Source of the DNA: Porphyrobacter sp. CACIAM 03H1
GTDB lineage: Bacteria; Pseudomonadota; Alphaproteobacteria; Sphingomonadales; Sphingomonadaceae
NCBI RefSeq assembly: GCF_002215495.1
Contig: NZ_CP021378.1
Coordinates: forward strand, 1 to 64,000
Length of the DNA stretch: 64,000 nt
Reading direction: 5' to 3'
Under the pieces are notes generated by a model. The model saw nothing but the letters and a program-made list of their open reading frames with translations. It was not told the origin of the DNA and searched no databases. Every line of letters begins with the position of its first letter. Position 1 is the first letter of the stretch. Of this stretch, positions 36,336 through 44,654 are shown piece after piece. Made by a program: the position numbers and the translations under genes.

Positions 36336-37079
36336 ATGGCAGGCCATTCCAAGTTCAAGAACATCATGCACCGCAAGGGTGCACAGGACAAGAAACGCGC
36401 GGCGATGTTCTCCAAGCTCTCGCGCGAGATCACGGTGGCGGCCAAGATGGGCATGCCCGATCCCGACATGAACCCGCGCCTGCGTCTCGCGGTCAATGCC
36501 GCCAAGGCGCAGTCGATGCCCAAGGACAACATCCAGCGCGCCATCGACAAGGCCAGCCAGGCGGGCGGCGAGGACTATATCGAGATGCGCTACGAGGGCT
36601 ACGGGCCCGGCGGCGTCGCGCTGATCGTCGAAGCGCTGACCGACAACCGCAACCGCACCGCCACCAATGTCCGCACCGCCTTCAGCAAGAACGGCGGCAA
36701 CCTCGGCAGCGAAGGCTCGGTGAGCCACGGCTTCGAGCGGCGCGGGCTGATCGAATACAAGGCCGAGGTGGGCGACGAGGAGAAGGTTCTCGAAGCCGCG
36801 ATCGAGGCGGGCGCCGACGACGTCGAAAGCTCCGAGGACGGCCACACCATCTGGACCGCCGCCGATGCGCTCCACGGCGTTGCGGGTGAACTCGAAAAGG
36901 TGCTCGGCCCGGCCGACAACGTGAAACTGGCGTGGAAGCCGGTGCTCAGCGTCGAGGTCAACGAGGAAGTCGCGGGCACGCTGATGAAGCTGATCGACAC
37001 GCTCGACGACGATGACGACGTGCAGACCGTCTGGGGCAATTACGAGATCCCCGACGAGGTGATGGAGAAGCTGGGCTGA
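36336..37079 (+). CDS. yebC: YebC/PmpR (TACO1)-family protein
   Basis: A 247-residue cytoplasmic protein of the TACO1/YebC family, known as transcription regulators or translation factors that relieve stalling. Signature: [22 protein letters not shown] at the N-terminus, [33 protein letters not shown] and [19 protein letters not shown]. The gene lies directly upstream of ruvC, an arrangement common in alphaproteobacteria. Confidence 0.96.
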   Translation: MAGHSKFKNIMHRKGAQDKKRAAMFSKLSREITVAAKMGMPDPDMNPRLRLAVNAAKAQSMPKDNIQRAIDKASQAGGEDYIEMRYEGYGPGGVALIVEALTDNRNRTATNVRTAFSKNGGNLGSEGSVSHGFERRGLIEYKAEVGDEEKVLEAAIEAGADDVESSEDGHTIWTAADALHGVAGELEKVLGPADNVKLAWKPVLSVEVNEEVAGTLMKLIDTLDDDDDVQTVWGNYEIPDEVMEKLG

Positions 37080-37168
37080 AACGCTGGGAATGGCTGCTGG
37101 CGATTGCTCTCGGCAGCGCCTTCCTGCTCGCCGCCGTCTGGCGCATCGGCCTGACGATCGGGCTGTGA
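37076..37168 (+). CDS. possible 30-residue membrane peptide between yebC and ruvC
   Basis: A 30-residue frame opening with CTG at 37076, overlapping the yebC stop by four bases, encodes [20 protein letters not shown] plus a short tail. It would be a single membrane helix with basic flanks. The non-ATG start depends on translational coupling. It fills nearly all the gap to ruvC, which argues against pure spacer, but chance is not excluded. Confidence 0.35.
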   Translation: MKRWEWLLAIALGSAFLLAAVWRIGLTIGL

Positions 37169-37175
37169 GCGCAAG

Positions 37176-37649
37176 GTGCTGATCCTCGGGCTCGACCCGT
37201 CGCTGTCCTCGACCGGCTGGGGGGTGATCCGCGCCGAGGGCGCGCGCATCGTCCATGTCGCCAACGGGCAGGTGAAGACCGATCCTGCCGCGCCCATGCC
37301 TGAGCGGCTGGCGGCGCTTGCAGCAGGGCTGGCCGCGGTGATCGCCGAACATCGCCCGGCCCGCGCAGCCGCCGAGGAGATCTTCGTCAACAAGAACCCC
37401 CAGTCGACCCTCAAGCTCGCGCAGGCGCGCGGCGCGGTGCTGGCGGCCTGCGGGGCGGCGGGGCTGCCGGTCAACGAACACGCCGCGCGGCTGGTCAAGA
37501 AGGCGGTCACCGGCACCGGTGGGGCGGATAAGGCGCAGGTGGCCGCGATGGTCAAGGTGCTGCTCCCCGGCGTGCAGATCGCCGGAAGCGACGCGGCGGA
37601 CGCGCTTGCGGTGGCGATTGCCGACGCGCATCTGGGTCCGCGAATGTGA
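37176..37649 (+). CDS. ruvC: Holliday junction resolvase RuvC
   Basis: A 157-residue endonuclease that cuts Holliday junctions with RuvAB. The start is GTG 37176. It has the first catalytic Asp in ILGLDPSLSSTGWGV, the Glu in AAEEIFVNKNPQSTLKLAQARG, and the C-terminal acidic pair in AGSDAADALAVAIADAH, i.e. the RNase H-fold set. ruvA and ruvB do not follow here; an ArsC/Spx-like gene does. Confidence 0.95.
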   Translation: MLILGLDPSLSSTGWGVIRAEGARIVHVANGQVKTDPAAPMPERLAALAAGLAAVIAEHRPARAAAEEIFVNKNPQSTLKLAQARGAVLAACGAAGLPVNEHAARLVKKAVTGTGGADKAQVAAMVKVLLPGVQIAGSDAADALAVAIADAHLGPRM

Positions 37650-37662
37650 AGGGAGAGAAGCG

Positions 37663-38010
37663 ATGATCCACCTCTACGGCATCCCCAATTGCGACACGGT
37701 CAAGAAGGCCCGCACTTGGCTCGACGCGCAGGGCAAGGCCTACGCCTTCCACGATTACAAGAAGGAGGGCGCCGATCCGGCGAAGCTCGCCGCGTGGATT
37801 GCGGCCGCGGGGCTCGATGCGGTGGTGAACCGCAAGGGCACGACCTTCCGTGGGCTTTCCGAGGAGGACAAGGCGAAGGCCGCTGACAGTCACACGGCTG
37901 TCGCTTTGCTCGTCCAGCACCCGAGCGTCATCAAGCGGCCCATTGCTGAGCATGCGGGCGGCGTGCTGGTGGGGTTCAAGGAGGAAGAATGGTCCGCAGC
38001 CTTGCTCTGA
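37663..38010 (+). CDS. ArsC/Spx-family protein (YffB type)
   Basis: A 115-residue thioredoxin-fold protein from ATG 37663. It begins IHLYGIPNCDTVKKARTWLD, with a single Cys in the position of the ArsC catalytic Cys (NCDT), and contains KRPIAEHAGGVLVGF. This is the YffB/Spx-like branch, not a proven arsenate reductase; the arsenic operon at 58673-61063 has its own ArsC. It overlaps the glpQ start by 22 bp. Confidence 0.9.
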   Translation: MIHLYGIPNCDTVKKARTWLDAQGKAYAFHDYKKEGADPAKLAAWIAAAGLDAVVNRKGTTFRGLSEEDKAKAADSHTAVALLVQHPSVIKRPIAEHAGGVLVGFKEEEWSAALL

Positions 38011-39026
38011 TCGCGGCGCTGGCCCTCGCCTTGCCCGACCCTGCCATCGCCGCTGATCGCCCGATCGTCATCGCCCATCGCGGCGCAAGCGGCGAGCGGC
38101 CCGAGCACACGCTGGTCGCCTACGAACGCGCGATCGATCAGGGCGCGGACTTCATCGAACCCGATCTCGTCGTGACCAAGGACCTCGTCCTCGTCGCGCG
38201 CCACGAGAACGAGCTGTCGAGCACCACCGATGTGGCCTCGCGCCGCGAGTTCGAGGACCGGCGACGCACCAAGACCATCGAGGGGCAGACACTGAGCGGC
38301 TGGTTCGCGGAGGACTTCACCCTCGCCGAATTGCGCACTCTGCGGGTGAAGGAGCGGGCGGCAGGAATCCGCCCCGCCAATGCCCGTTTCGACGGTTTCT
38401 ACCAGATCCCCACCTTCGAGGAAGTCGTGAAACTCGCCCGCGCCAAGGGGGCCGAGACCGGGCGGGTCATCGGCCTCTATCCCGAACTCAAGCACCCCAC
38501 CGTGCTGCTCGAGCAGGAGGGCATCGACAGCGTCGATCTGCTGGTGCGCGATCTCAGGCGCTTCGGGCTCGACAAGGCGGATGCCCCGGTTTTCGTGCAG
38601 GTGTTCGAGGTGCGCCCGCTCCAGCGCCTGAACAAGCTGGTCGACACGAGGCTGATCCTGTTGATCGGCCCGCAAGGCGGGCCCTATGACGAGCAGGGCC
38701 TGCGCTGGGCCGACATGATGACACCCACGGGGCTGGCGGAGGTGGCAACCTATGCCGACGGCATCGGGCCGTTCCTCGGCCATGTCGTCACGCCAGAGGG
38801 CACGACCACCACGCTTGTCGCCGATGCCCACAAGGCGGGGCTGAAGGTCCACCCCTGGACCCTGCGCAAGGAGAACGGCTTCCTTCCCGAAGCGCTGCGC
38901 AGCCCCGGCGGGCCGGCGGCGGAGGGCGACTGGCGCAGCCTGTTCCGCGCCGCCATCGCCAGCGGGGCGGACGGGTTCTTCACCGACAACGTGAAGGAGC
39001 TGGTGGGGCTGCTCGATGGGCGGTGA
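37989..39026 (+). CDS. glpQ: glycerophosphodiester phosphodiesterase
   Basis: A 345-residue secreted enzyme that splits glycerophosphodiesters to glycerol-3-phosphate and alcohol. Signal peptide: SLALIAALALALPDPAIAA. Catalytic features follow the family: IAHRGASGERPEHT, FIEPDLVVTKDLVLVARHENEL with metal-binding Glu/Asp and second His, and the GLKVHPWTLRKEN motif near the C-terminus. Periplasmic GlpQ rather than cytoplasmic UgpQ is indicated by the signal and length. Confidence 0.95.
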   Translation: MVRSLALIAALALALPDPAIAADRPIVIAHRGASGERPEHTLVAYERAIDQGADFIEPDLVVTKDLVLVARHENELSSTTDVASRREFEDRRRTKTIEGQTLSGWFAEDFTLAELRTLRVKERAAGIRPANARFDGFYQIPTFEEVVKLARAKGAETGRVIGLYPELKHPTVLLEQEGIDSVDLLVRDLRRFGLDKADAPVFVQVFEVRPLQRLNKLVDTRLILLIGPQGGPYDEQGLRWADMMTPTGLAEVATYADGIGPFLGHVVTPEGTTTTLVADAHKAGLKVHPWTLRKENGFLPEALRSPGGPAAEGDWRSLFRAAIASGADGFFTDNVKELVGLLDGR

Positions 39027-39396
39027 GGCCGGCTTCGCGCCGCGGGCGATCCGGCTCGGCGCGCGGGTCGTGCTGTGGCTTCACGCCGCGCTGTGGGCAG
39101 CCTTCGCGGTGGGGATGATCGTGCTGGCCGTCACGGATCAGGGCTCGCGCGAGAACGCGACCTTCCTTCAGGTCACGGCCGCCTCTGTGGTTGTGGCGCT
39201 GGGAAGCCTCGGTGCGGCCCTGCAGCGCCGGTGGGGTGCAGCGCTGGCGCTTGTCGGCGGGCTGGGCTTCATGCTCGCGTGGGTCGCCGGGAACAGCGGC
39301 CACGGCTACCGTCTGCCTGTCGCCGCGCTGCTCGGCCTGTTCGCGCTGGCTGCCTTGGCCGAGCGGCGCGAGAGGATCAGCCCGCCCGCGCGCTGA
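39016..39396 (+). CDS. small membrane protein, function unknown
   Basis: A 126-residue protein with four predicted membrane helices (about residues 18-40, 50-68, 73-90 and 98-115) and short basic ends. The start overlaps the end of glpQ by 11 bp, so it is coupled to it. The 3' end overlaps the convergent ubiG by 20 bp. No family is recognised. Confidence 0.7.
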   Translation: MGGEAGFAPRAIRLGARVVLWLHAALWAAFAVGMIVLAVTDQGSRENATFLQVTAASVVVALGSLGAALQRRWGAALALVGGLGFMLAWVAGNSGHGYRLPVAALLGLFALAALAERRERISPPAR

Positions 39397-40114
39397 GGAT
39401 GTAGTTGAGTGCCATGTCGTCCGAGAGGTGCAGCCCCTTGCCCGGCCGCCACGCGATGCCGCGCCTTGCCGTCACCGTGAGTCCGACCTCGGCAAGCAGC
39501 GCCTCGAGTTCCTCGGGCGTGATGAAATCGTCCCAGTGGTGCGTGCCCTTGGGCACATAGCCCACCGCCTCCGCCGCGCCGACCAGCAGCACCCTGCTGG
39601 CCGCGGTGCGGTTGGGGGTGGACATGACCAGCAGCCCGCCCGGTGCCAGCCGCGCCGCCACGTTCTTGAGGAACGCCGCCTTGTCGGCGACATGCTCGAT
39701 CACCTCGACGCAGGTGACGAGATCGAAAGTGCCGATGTCGAGCCCTGCGACCTCGCCCGCCATGTAGCGGATGTCGAGCCCCATTCCTTCGGCATGGGCC
39801 GCTGCCACCGAAACATTCTCCGCCGACGCGTCCACACCGGTGACGGCGGCACCGAGCCGCGCGAGAGGCTCGCACAGCAGCCCCGCCCCACAGCCGATAT
39901 CGAGCGCCGACTTGCCCGCCAGCGGCCGCGCCTCGCGCGCGGCACCCGGCCAATGCGCGTCGATCGCCTCACGGAGGAAGGCGAGGCGCACCGGGTTGAC
40001 CTGATGGAGCGAGGCCATCGGCCCCTTGGGATTCCACCAGTCGCGCGCCAGCTTTGCGAAAAAATCCGCCTCTTCGGGGCGAATGGTAACATTCGAGATG
40101 TTTGCGTTTCCCAT
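39377..40114 (-). CDS. ubiG: ubiquinone O-methyltransferase
   Basis: A 245-residue SAM-dependent enzyme carrying out both O-methylations of ubiquinone synthesis. Visible: FAKLARDWWNPKGPMASLHQVNPVRL near the N-terminus, the SAM loop ALDIGCGAGLLCEPLARLGAAVTGVDAS, VTCVEVIEHV and LVMSTPNRT. It is divergent from lysC across 51 bp, an order seen in many alphaproteobacteria. Confidence 0.96.
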   Translation of the reverse strand: MGNANISNVTIRPEEADFFAKLARDWWNPKGPMASLHQVNPVRLAFLREAIDAHWPGAAREARPLAGKSALDIGCGAGLLCEPLARLGAAVTGVDASAENVSVAAAHAEGMGLDIRYMAGEVAGLDIGTFDLVTCVEVIEHVADKAAFLKNVAARLAPGGLLVMSTPNRTAASRVLLVGAAEAVGYVPKGTHHWDDFITPEELEALLAEVGLTVTARRGIAWRPGKGLHLSDDMALNYILSARAG

Positions 40115-40165
40115 GAAGCCCTCCTAACAGCGCGCGCGGACACTCACCAGCGGGAGCAGGACCCC

Positions 40166-41437
40166 TTGGCACGGATCGTGATGAAATTCGGCGGCACCTC
40201 GATGGCCGGGACGGAGCGCATCCGCCGCGTCGCCAACATCGTGCGCGCGCAGGCCGCGCGCGGCGATCAGGTCGCGGTGGTCGTCAGCGCGATGGCGGGC
40301 GAGACCGACCGGCTGGTCAACTTCTGCCGCGAGGCCAACCCGCTTTACGACCCTGCGGAATATGACGTCGTGGTGGCGAGTGGCGAGCAGGTCACCAGCG
40401 GGCTGCTGGCGCTCACGCTGCAGGCGCTGGGCTGCAAGTCGCGCAGTTGGCTCGGCTGGCAATTGCCGATCCACACCATCGAGGCCCATGCCAAGGCGCG
40501 GGTCGAATCGATCGATGCAGACGCGCTGATCGCCTCGATGGAAGCGGGCGAGATCGCTGTGATCCCGGGCTTTCAGGGCCTTTCTGCTGATAACCGCGTC
40601 ACCACGCTCGGGCGCGGCGGCTCGGACACCTCGGCGGTGGCGGTGGCCGCCGCGATCAAGGCGGACCGCTGCGACATCTACACCGACGTCGACGGCGTCT
40701 ACACCACCGACCCGCGCATCGTCGCCAAGGCGAAGAAGCAGAAGGCGGTGACCTACGAGGAAATGCTCGAACTCGCCAGCGTCGGGGCCAAGGTGCTCCA
40801 GACCCGCTCGGTCGGCCTTGCCATGAAGGAAAAGGTGCGCGTGCAGGTGCTTTCGAGCTTCATCGGCGAGGGCGCGCCGCCCGCCGACGACCTGCCGGGG
40901 ACGATGATCGTCTCCGAAGAGGAAATGGACGAATTGGTGGAGAAGGGTGAGATGGAACGCCAGCTTGTGACCGGGATCGCGCATGACAAGAACGAGGCCA
41001 AGGTGATCCTCACCCGCGTGCCCGACCGGCCCGGCGCGGTGGCCAACATCTTCGAGCCGCTCGCCGCGGCCTCCATCAATGTCGACATGATCATCCAGAA
41101 CGTCGGGCGCGACAAGGGCGAGACGGACGTCACCTTCACCGTCCCGCAATCGGACCTCGCCCGCGCGCAGGCGCTGCTCGAGGATCGCCGCGACGCGATC
41201 GGGTTCAACCGCATCATCACCGACAGCAAGATCGCCAAGATCTCTGTCGTTGGCGTTGGCATGAAGAGCCACGCAGGCGTTGCCTCCTCGATGTTTCGTG
41301 CGCTCTCGGACCGCGGCATCAACATCCAGGCGATCTCGACCAGCGAGATCAAGATCAGCGTGATGATCGACGAGGACGAGACCGAACTCGCGGTGCGCGT
41401 GCTGCACACGGCCTACGGCCTCGACGCGGTTAGCTGA
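40166..41437 (+). CDS. lysC: aspartate kinase
   Basis: Phosphorylates aspartate, opening the lysine/threonine/methionine pathways. The start is taken as TTG 40166 with GGAGCAGG upstream, giving the canonical MARIVMKFGGTSM; total 423 residues. The kinase part has TLGRGGSDTSAVAVAAAIKADRCDIYTDVDGVYTTDPR. Two C-terminal ACT domains follow (about 270-420; VPDRPGAVANIFEPLA and the IAKISVVGVGMKSHAGVASSMF segment), indicating feedback control by amino acids. Confidence 0.96.
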   Translation: MARIVMKFGGTSMAGTERIRRVANIVRAQAARGDQVAVVVSAMAGETDRLVNFCREANPLYDPAEYDVVVASGEQVTSGLLALTLQALGCKSRSWLGWQLPIHTIEAHAKARVESIDADALIASMEAGEIAVIPGFQGLSADNRVTTLGRGGSDTSAVAVAAAIKADRCDIYTDVDGVYTTDPRIVAKAKKQKAVTYEEMLELASVGAKVLQTRSVGLAMKEKVRVQVLSSFIGEGAPPADDLPGTMIVSEEEMDELVEKGEMERQLVTGIAHDKNEAKVILTRVPDRPGAVANIFEPLAAASINVDMIIQNVGRDKGETDVTFTVPQSDLARAQALLEDRRDAIGFNRIITDSKIAKISVVGVGMKSHAGVASSMFRALSDRGINIQAISTSEIKISVMIDEDETELAVRVLHTAYGLDAVS

Positions 41438-41508
41438 TCGGTAGGCCGGTCTATCTCAGTTAACCAATTCAGGTGACATCGCCTTAACCTTTAGGGCCAG
41501 AGTGTGCG

Positions 41509-41528
41509 CGCGCCCAGTTACGGGCGCG
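41509..41528 (+). promoter_or_regulatory. leader hairpin before the PilZ-HTH gene
   Basis: A 7-bp stem (CGCGCCC at 41509-41515, GGGCGCG at 41522-41528) with a 6-base loop, 12 bases before the ATG at 41541. No T-run follows. It could mark the lysC transcript end or limit ribosome access to the next gene. TTAACC half-sites occur just upstream (about 41460 and 41484). Confidence 0.4.
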
Positions 41529-41540
41529 GAGTCGCACAGC

Positions 41541-42230
41541 ATGGCCATAAAGGCACACCTCGATCACCAACCCAGCCCGGACGAAGGCGGGCGAAGCGCC
41601 CCCCGGCGGGCGCTGCGGCTCGAAACCAGCGGCTTCGTCATGGGCGCGGGCGAAGCGAACGTCACGATCCACAACATCTCCTCGACAGGGCTGCTGCTCG
41701 AAAGCGGCCTCGACCTTGCCGTGGGCGAACAACTTGCGCTCAACCTGCCTGAGGCGGGCGGGGTCATCGCGACCGTGGTGTGGCAATCCGAGCGGCTCTA
41801 CGGCTGCGCCTTCGCTGAGGCGATTGGCCCCGCGGCGCTGGCCGCCGCGCAGTTGCAGGGCTTCGCTCCGGGCGTGCCGACCCGCACGCTGAGCCCTGCG
41901 CCAGCCGCATCCGCACAGCCCTTCGCGAGCGGCGATGCGCTCGGCACCCGGCTCAACCGATTGCGGCGCGAGGCAGGCCTGACCCTTGCCGATGTCGCCG
42001 CCGCGCTCGGGGTCAGCAAGCCCACGGTCTGGGCCTGGGAGAAGGGTAAGGCCCGCCCTCTGCCCGAACGGCTCGACGCGATCGCCGCCGCGCTGGGAGT
42101 CGATCCCGCCCAACTGTCGCTCGGCCCCGCTTCGCGCGAGATCGACGCGGTGATCGAGGAGTGCCGCCATCGCATCGCCGAAGCTTGCGGCACCTCGCCG
42201 GCGGGTGTCCGGATCATGATAGAACTTTGA
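41541..42230 (+). CDS. PilZ-HTH (XRE) fusion regulator
   Basis: A 229-residue protein joining a cyclic-di-GMP receptor domain to a DNA-binding domain. Residues about 15-110 form a PilZ domain: RRALR gives RxxxR, NISSTG gives (D/N)xSxxG, and VVWQSERLYGCAF is the barrel strand. After an Ala/Pro linker, residues about 135-195 are an XRE/Cro HTH (LNRLRREAGLTLADVAAALG, VSKPTVWAWEKGK). It is well placed to turn cyclic-di-GMP level directly into transcription. It lies upstream of a GGDEF-domain gene. Targets are unknown. Confidence 0.88.
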   Translation: MAIKAHLDHQPSPDEGGRSAPRRALRLETSGFVMGAGEANVTIHNISSTGLLLESGLDLAVGEQLALNLPEAGGVIATVVWQSERLYGCAFAEAIGPAALAAAQLQGFAPGVPTRTLSPAPAASAQPFASGDALGTRLNRLRREAGLTLADVAAALGVSKPTVWAWEKGKARPLPERLDAIAAALGVDPAQLSLGPASREIDAVIEECRHRIAEACGTSPAGVRIMIEL

Positions 42231-42272
42231 TCCGCAGTGGTTCCCGCGCTTAGAAACCCCTACTTACTGCGC

Positions 42273-42286
42273 CCAATACGTATTGG
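42273..42286. promoter_or_regulatory. 14-bp perfect palindrome
   Basis: CCAATACGTATTGG is a perfect palindrome in the 226-bp AT-richer region between the PilZ-HTH gene and the GGDEF gene. It is a candidate operator for a dimeric regulator; the PilZ-HTH protein is an obvious candidate by position, but nothing in the sequence proves it. Confidence 0.5.
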
Positions 42287-42456
42287 AGGGACTGATCCGT
42301 TGGGAAAATATGGTAAACGGAACTCGGAGGCGATTCGTTTTTTAGTCAAGTAACTTCACAGAACTAACAATTGAATGCTTTGCATCCGGGAAACCAGGGG
42401 TAGTTTTCTTCTATTCGCGTTTCGTTAGTTACCAAGTAATTCTGACTAGGAGCGAG

Positions 42457-43416
42457 TTGGCGAATCTTTCGTTGGACCGCTGGGGCACTGTCGGCATGAA
42501 AATCGGGCTGAGTGACGTCGAAGGGCATGTACTGCACGGACTGTTGGAGGAGACCTCCGGCGATATCGTGATCAGGCTGGACCGACAGGGGTTCATCATC
42601 CACGCGTCCGCCAACATATCAGAGTTGGGCATCGATTGCTCCGCCGCGCTCCTGCTTCCCCACATTACCGACCTTGCGGAGCGCGACCATGCCCCCTTCC
42701 TTGGCGAACATGTTGCCGCCACCCTGGCCGGGCGCGGACAGACAGGGTGGATCGAGTTCCCGGTGATCGCCTGCCCCGAGCACGACACCTGCCGCGAGAC
42801 GGGATGCCAGCGCTGGTACGCGCTCAGTCTCAAGCCGATGCTGGACGAGGCAGGGACGCCCGACGGGGCGCTGTGCCTGATGCGCTCGATCCAGCAGCTG
42901 CGCAGCCTGGAAGGCGAGCTTCACGCCCGCGCGATCACCGATCCGCTCACCGGCCTTGCCAACCGCCAGGCCTTCTGTGCCAGTCTGCGGCGCCATCTCG
43001 CCCACGGCGGCGGGCAGATGATCGCGGTCTTCGCGGTCGACGGGATGCGCGCGCTGCTGATGCGCTACGGCCAGCGCACCGCCGACGAGGTGGTGTGGGG
43101 CTTTGCCAAGTTTCTCGAAACGATGGCCCTGCCGGGGCACGAGCTTGCCCAGCTCGATGGAGAGCGGTTCGCGGTGCTGCTTCCGGAGATGACCTCGCGC
43201 GGGGCGCGCGAATGGGCCGAGGACGTGGTCGCGACCTTCGCGGGCCTCGCCGCCCCGGCCTCGGCCAAGGCGCCGCAGCTGACCGCGAGCGCGGGTCTGG
43301 CGCGGGTCGAATGTACCGTCGACTGGACGCTGCGCGAAGCCGAACTTGGGCTGGTGCTGGCGCGAGCGGGCGGCGGGCGGCAGGTGGCTGTGGCCGGGCA
43401 CCGCCGGGCAGCGTAA
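42457..43416 (+). CDS. PAS-GGDEF protein with altered active-site motif
   Basis: A 319-residue cytoplasmic protein; start TTG 42457 follows AGGAGCGAG. Residues about 25-150 are PAS-like, with a Cys-rich stretch (CPEHDTCRETGC). The GGDEF fold covers about 155-310, beginning with TDPLTGLANRQAF. The signature reads DGERF (234-238) instead of GGDEF, so cyclase activity is doubtful. It probably acts as a receptor or regulator. The AT-rich leader carries the palindrome at 42273-42286. Confidence 0.85.
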   Translation: MANLSLDRWGTVGMKIGLSDVEGHVLHGLLEETSGDIVIRLDRQGFIIHASANISELGIDCSAALLLPHITDLAERDHAPFLGEHVAATLAGRGQTGWIEFPVIACPEHDTCRETGCQRWYALSLKPMLDEAGTPDGALCLMRSIQQLRSLEGELHARAITDPLTGLANRQAFCASLRRHLAHGGGQMIAVFAVDGMRALLMRYGQRTADEVVWGFAKFLETMALPGHELAQLDGERFAVLLPEMTSRGAREWAEDVVATFAGLAAPASAKAPQLTASAGLARVECTVDWTLREAELGLVLARAGGGRQVAVAGHRRAA

Positions 43417-43458
43417 TCCCGATTGGACTCGCGGTGCGGCGCAGGTAAACCCGCCTCG

Positions 43459-44643
43459 ATGAGCCACATTGCCACCATCCTGCTGCTCGGTTCGGGCGAG
43501 CTGGGCCGCGAATTCGTCATGTCCGCCAAGCGCCTCGGGGCGCGGGTGATCGCCTGCGATTCCTATGATGATGCCCCCGCGATGCAGGTGGCAGACGGCC
43601 GCGAGGTGTTCTCCATGCTCGACGGCGCGGCGCTGAGGGCGGCGGCGGAGAAGCACAGCCCCGACCTGATCGTCCCCGAGATCGAGGCGATCCGCACCGA
43701 GATACTCGCCGATCTGGAAGCCGAGGGCTTCACCATCGTCCCCTCGGCCCGCGCCGCGCAGCTGACCATGAACCGCGATGCGATCCGCGATCTGGCGGCG
43801 GGCGAATTGGGGCTGGTGACGTCGCAATACGACTATGCGGAAAGCTACGCCGAGGCGCAGGCCATCGCAGAACGCATCGGCTATCCGCTGGTAATGAAGC
43901 CGGTGATGTCCTCCTCGGGCAAGGGCCAGAGCAAGGTCGACACGCCCGAGGCGCTGGAAGCCGCGTGGCAATATGCGGTCGCCAACATGCGCGGCGACCG
44001 GGCCAGGGTGATTTGCGAGCAGTTCATCGCCTTCGACTACGAGATCACGCTGCTGACCGTGCGCCATGCAGGCGGCATCGCCTTCTGCCCTCCGATCGGC
44101 CACCGGCAGGAGCGCGGAGACTACCGCGAGAGCTGGCAACCCGCCGCCATGAGCCCTGCCGCGCTTGCAAAGGCGCAGGACATGGCCGCCAAGGTCGTCA
44201 TGGCGCTGCAAGGCGATGGCCGCGGCTGGGGGCTCTACGGGGTGGAGTTCTTCGTTCGGGGCGAGGAGGTGATCTTCTCCGAGCTTTCCCCCCGCCCGCA
44301 CGATACCGGCATGGTGACGCTCGCCTCGCAGGACCTGACCGAGTTCGACCTCCACGCCCGCGCGATCCTCGGGTTGCCGGTGCCGGAGAGCATCGCCGCG
44401 CGCCCTGCGGCCTCCGCCGTGATCCTTGCCGACCGTGACAGCGACGCCTTCGCTTTCGAGGGGCTGACCGACGCGCTCGCGCTGGGCGACACCGACGTGC
44501 GGATCTTCGGCAAGCCCGTTACCCGCCCTTACCGCCGCATGGGCGTGGCGCTGGCCCGCGCGGCCGACGCCCCCGCAGCGGTCGAGCTTGCCAAGCAGGC
44601 GGCGAGCGCGATGCAGATTGTCTATTCGCCGCCGGGCGACTAA
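43459..44643 (+). CDS. purT: formate-dependent phosphoribosylglycinamide formyltransferase
   Basis: Makes formyl-GAR from GAR, formate and ATP in purine synthesis. The 394-residue ATP-grasp enzyme from ATG 43459 shows LLLGSGELGREFVMSAKRLG, VPEIEAIRTEIL, YPLVMKPVMSSSGKGQSKV, FCPPIGHRQERGDYRESWQP and FSELSPRPHDTGMVTLASQDLTEF, all typical of PurT. It stands 11 bp before a nitronate monooxygenase-like gene and one gene before purU, which supplies formate. Confidence 0.96.
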   Translation: MSHIATILLLGSGELGREFVMSAKRLGARVIACDSYDDAPAMQVADGREVFSMLDGAALRAAAEKHSPDLIVPEIEAIRTEILADLEAEGFTIVPSARAAQLTMNRDAIRDLAAGELGLVTSQYDYAESYAEAQAIAERIGYPLVMKPVMSSSGKGQSKVDTPEALEAAWQYAVANMRGDRARVICEQFIAFDYEITLLTVRHAGGIAFCPPIGHRQERGDYRESWQPAAMSPAALAKAQDMAAKVVMALQGDGRGWGLYGVEFFVRGEEVIFSELSPRPHDTGMVTLASQDLTEFDLHARAILGLPVPESIAARPAASAVILADRDSDAFAFEGLTDALALGDTDVRIFGKPVTRPYRRMGVALARAADAPAAVELAKQAASAMQIVYSPPGD

Positions 44644-44654
44644 GCGCGCCCTCC

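Noticed and set aside
37663-38010. Second arsenate reductase
   Set aside because: The sequence is of the YffB/Spx type with a single Cys and lies far from the arsenic operon, so arsenate reduction is not claimed.
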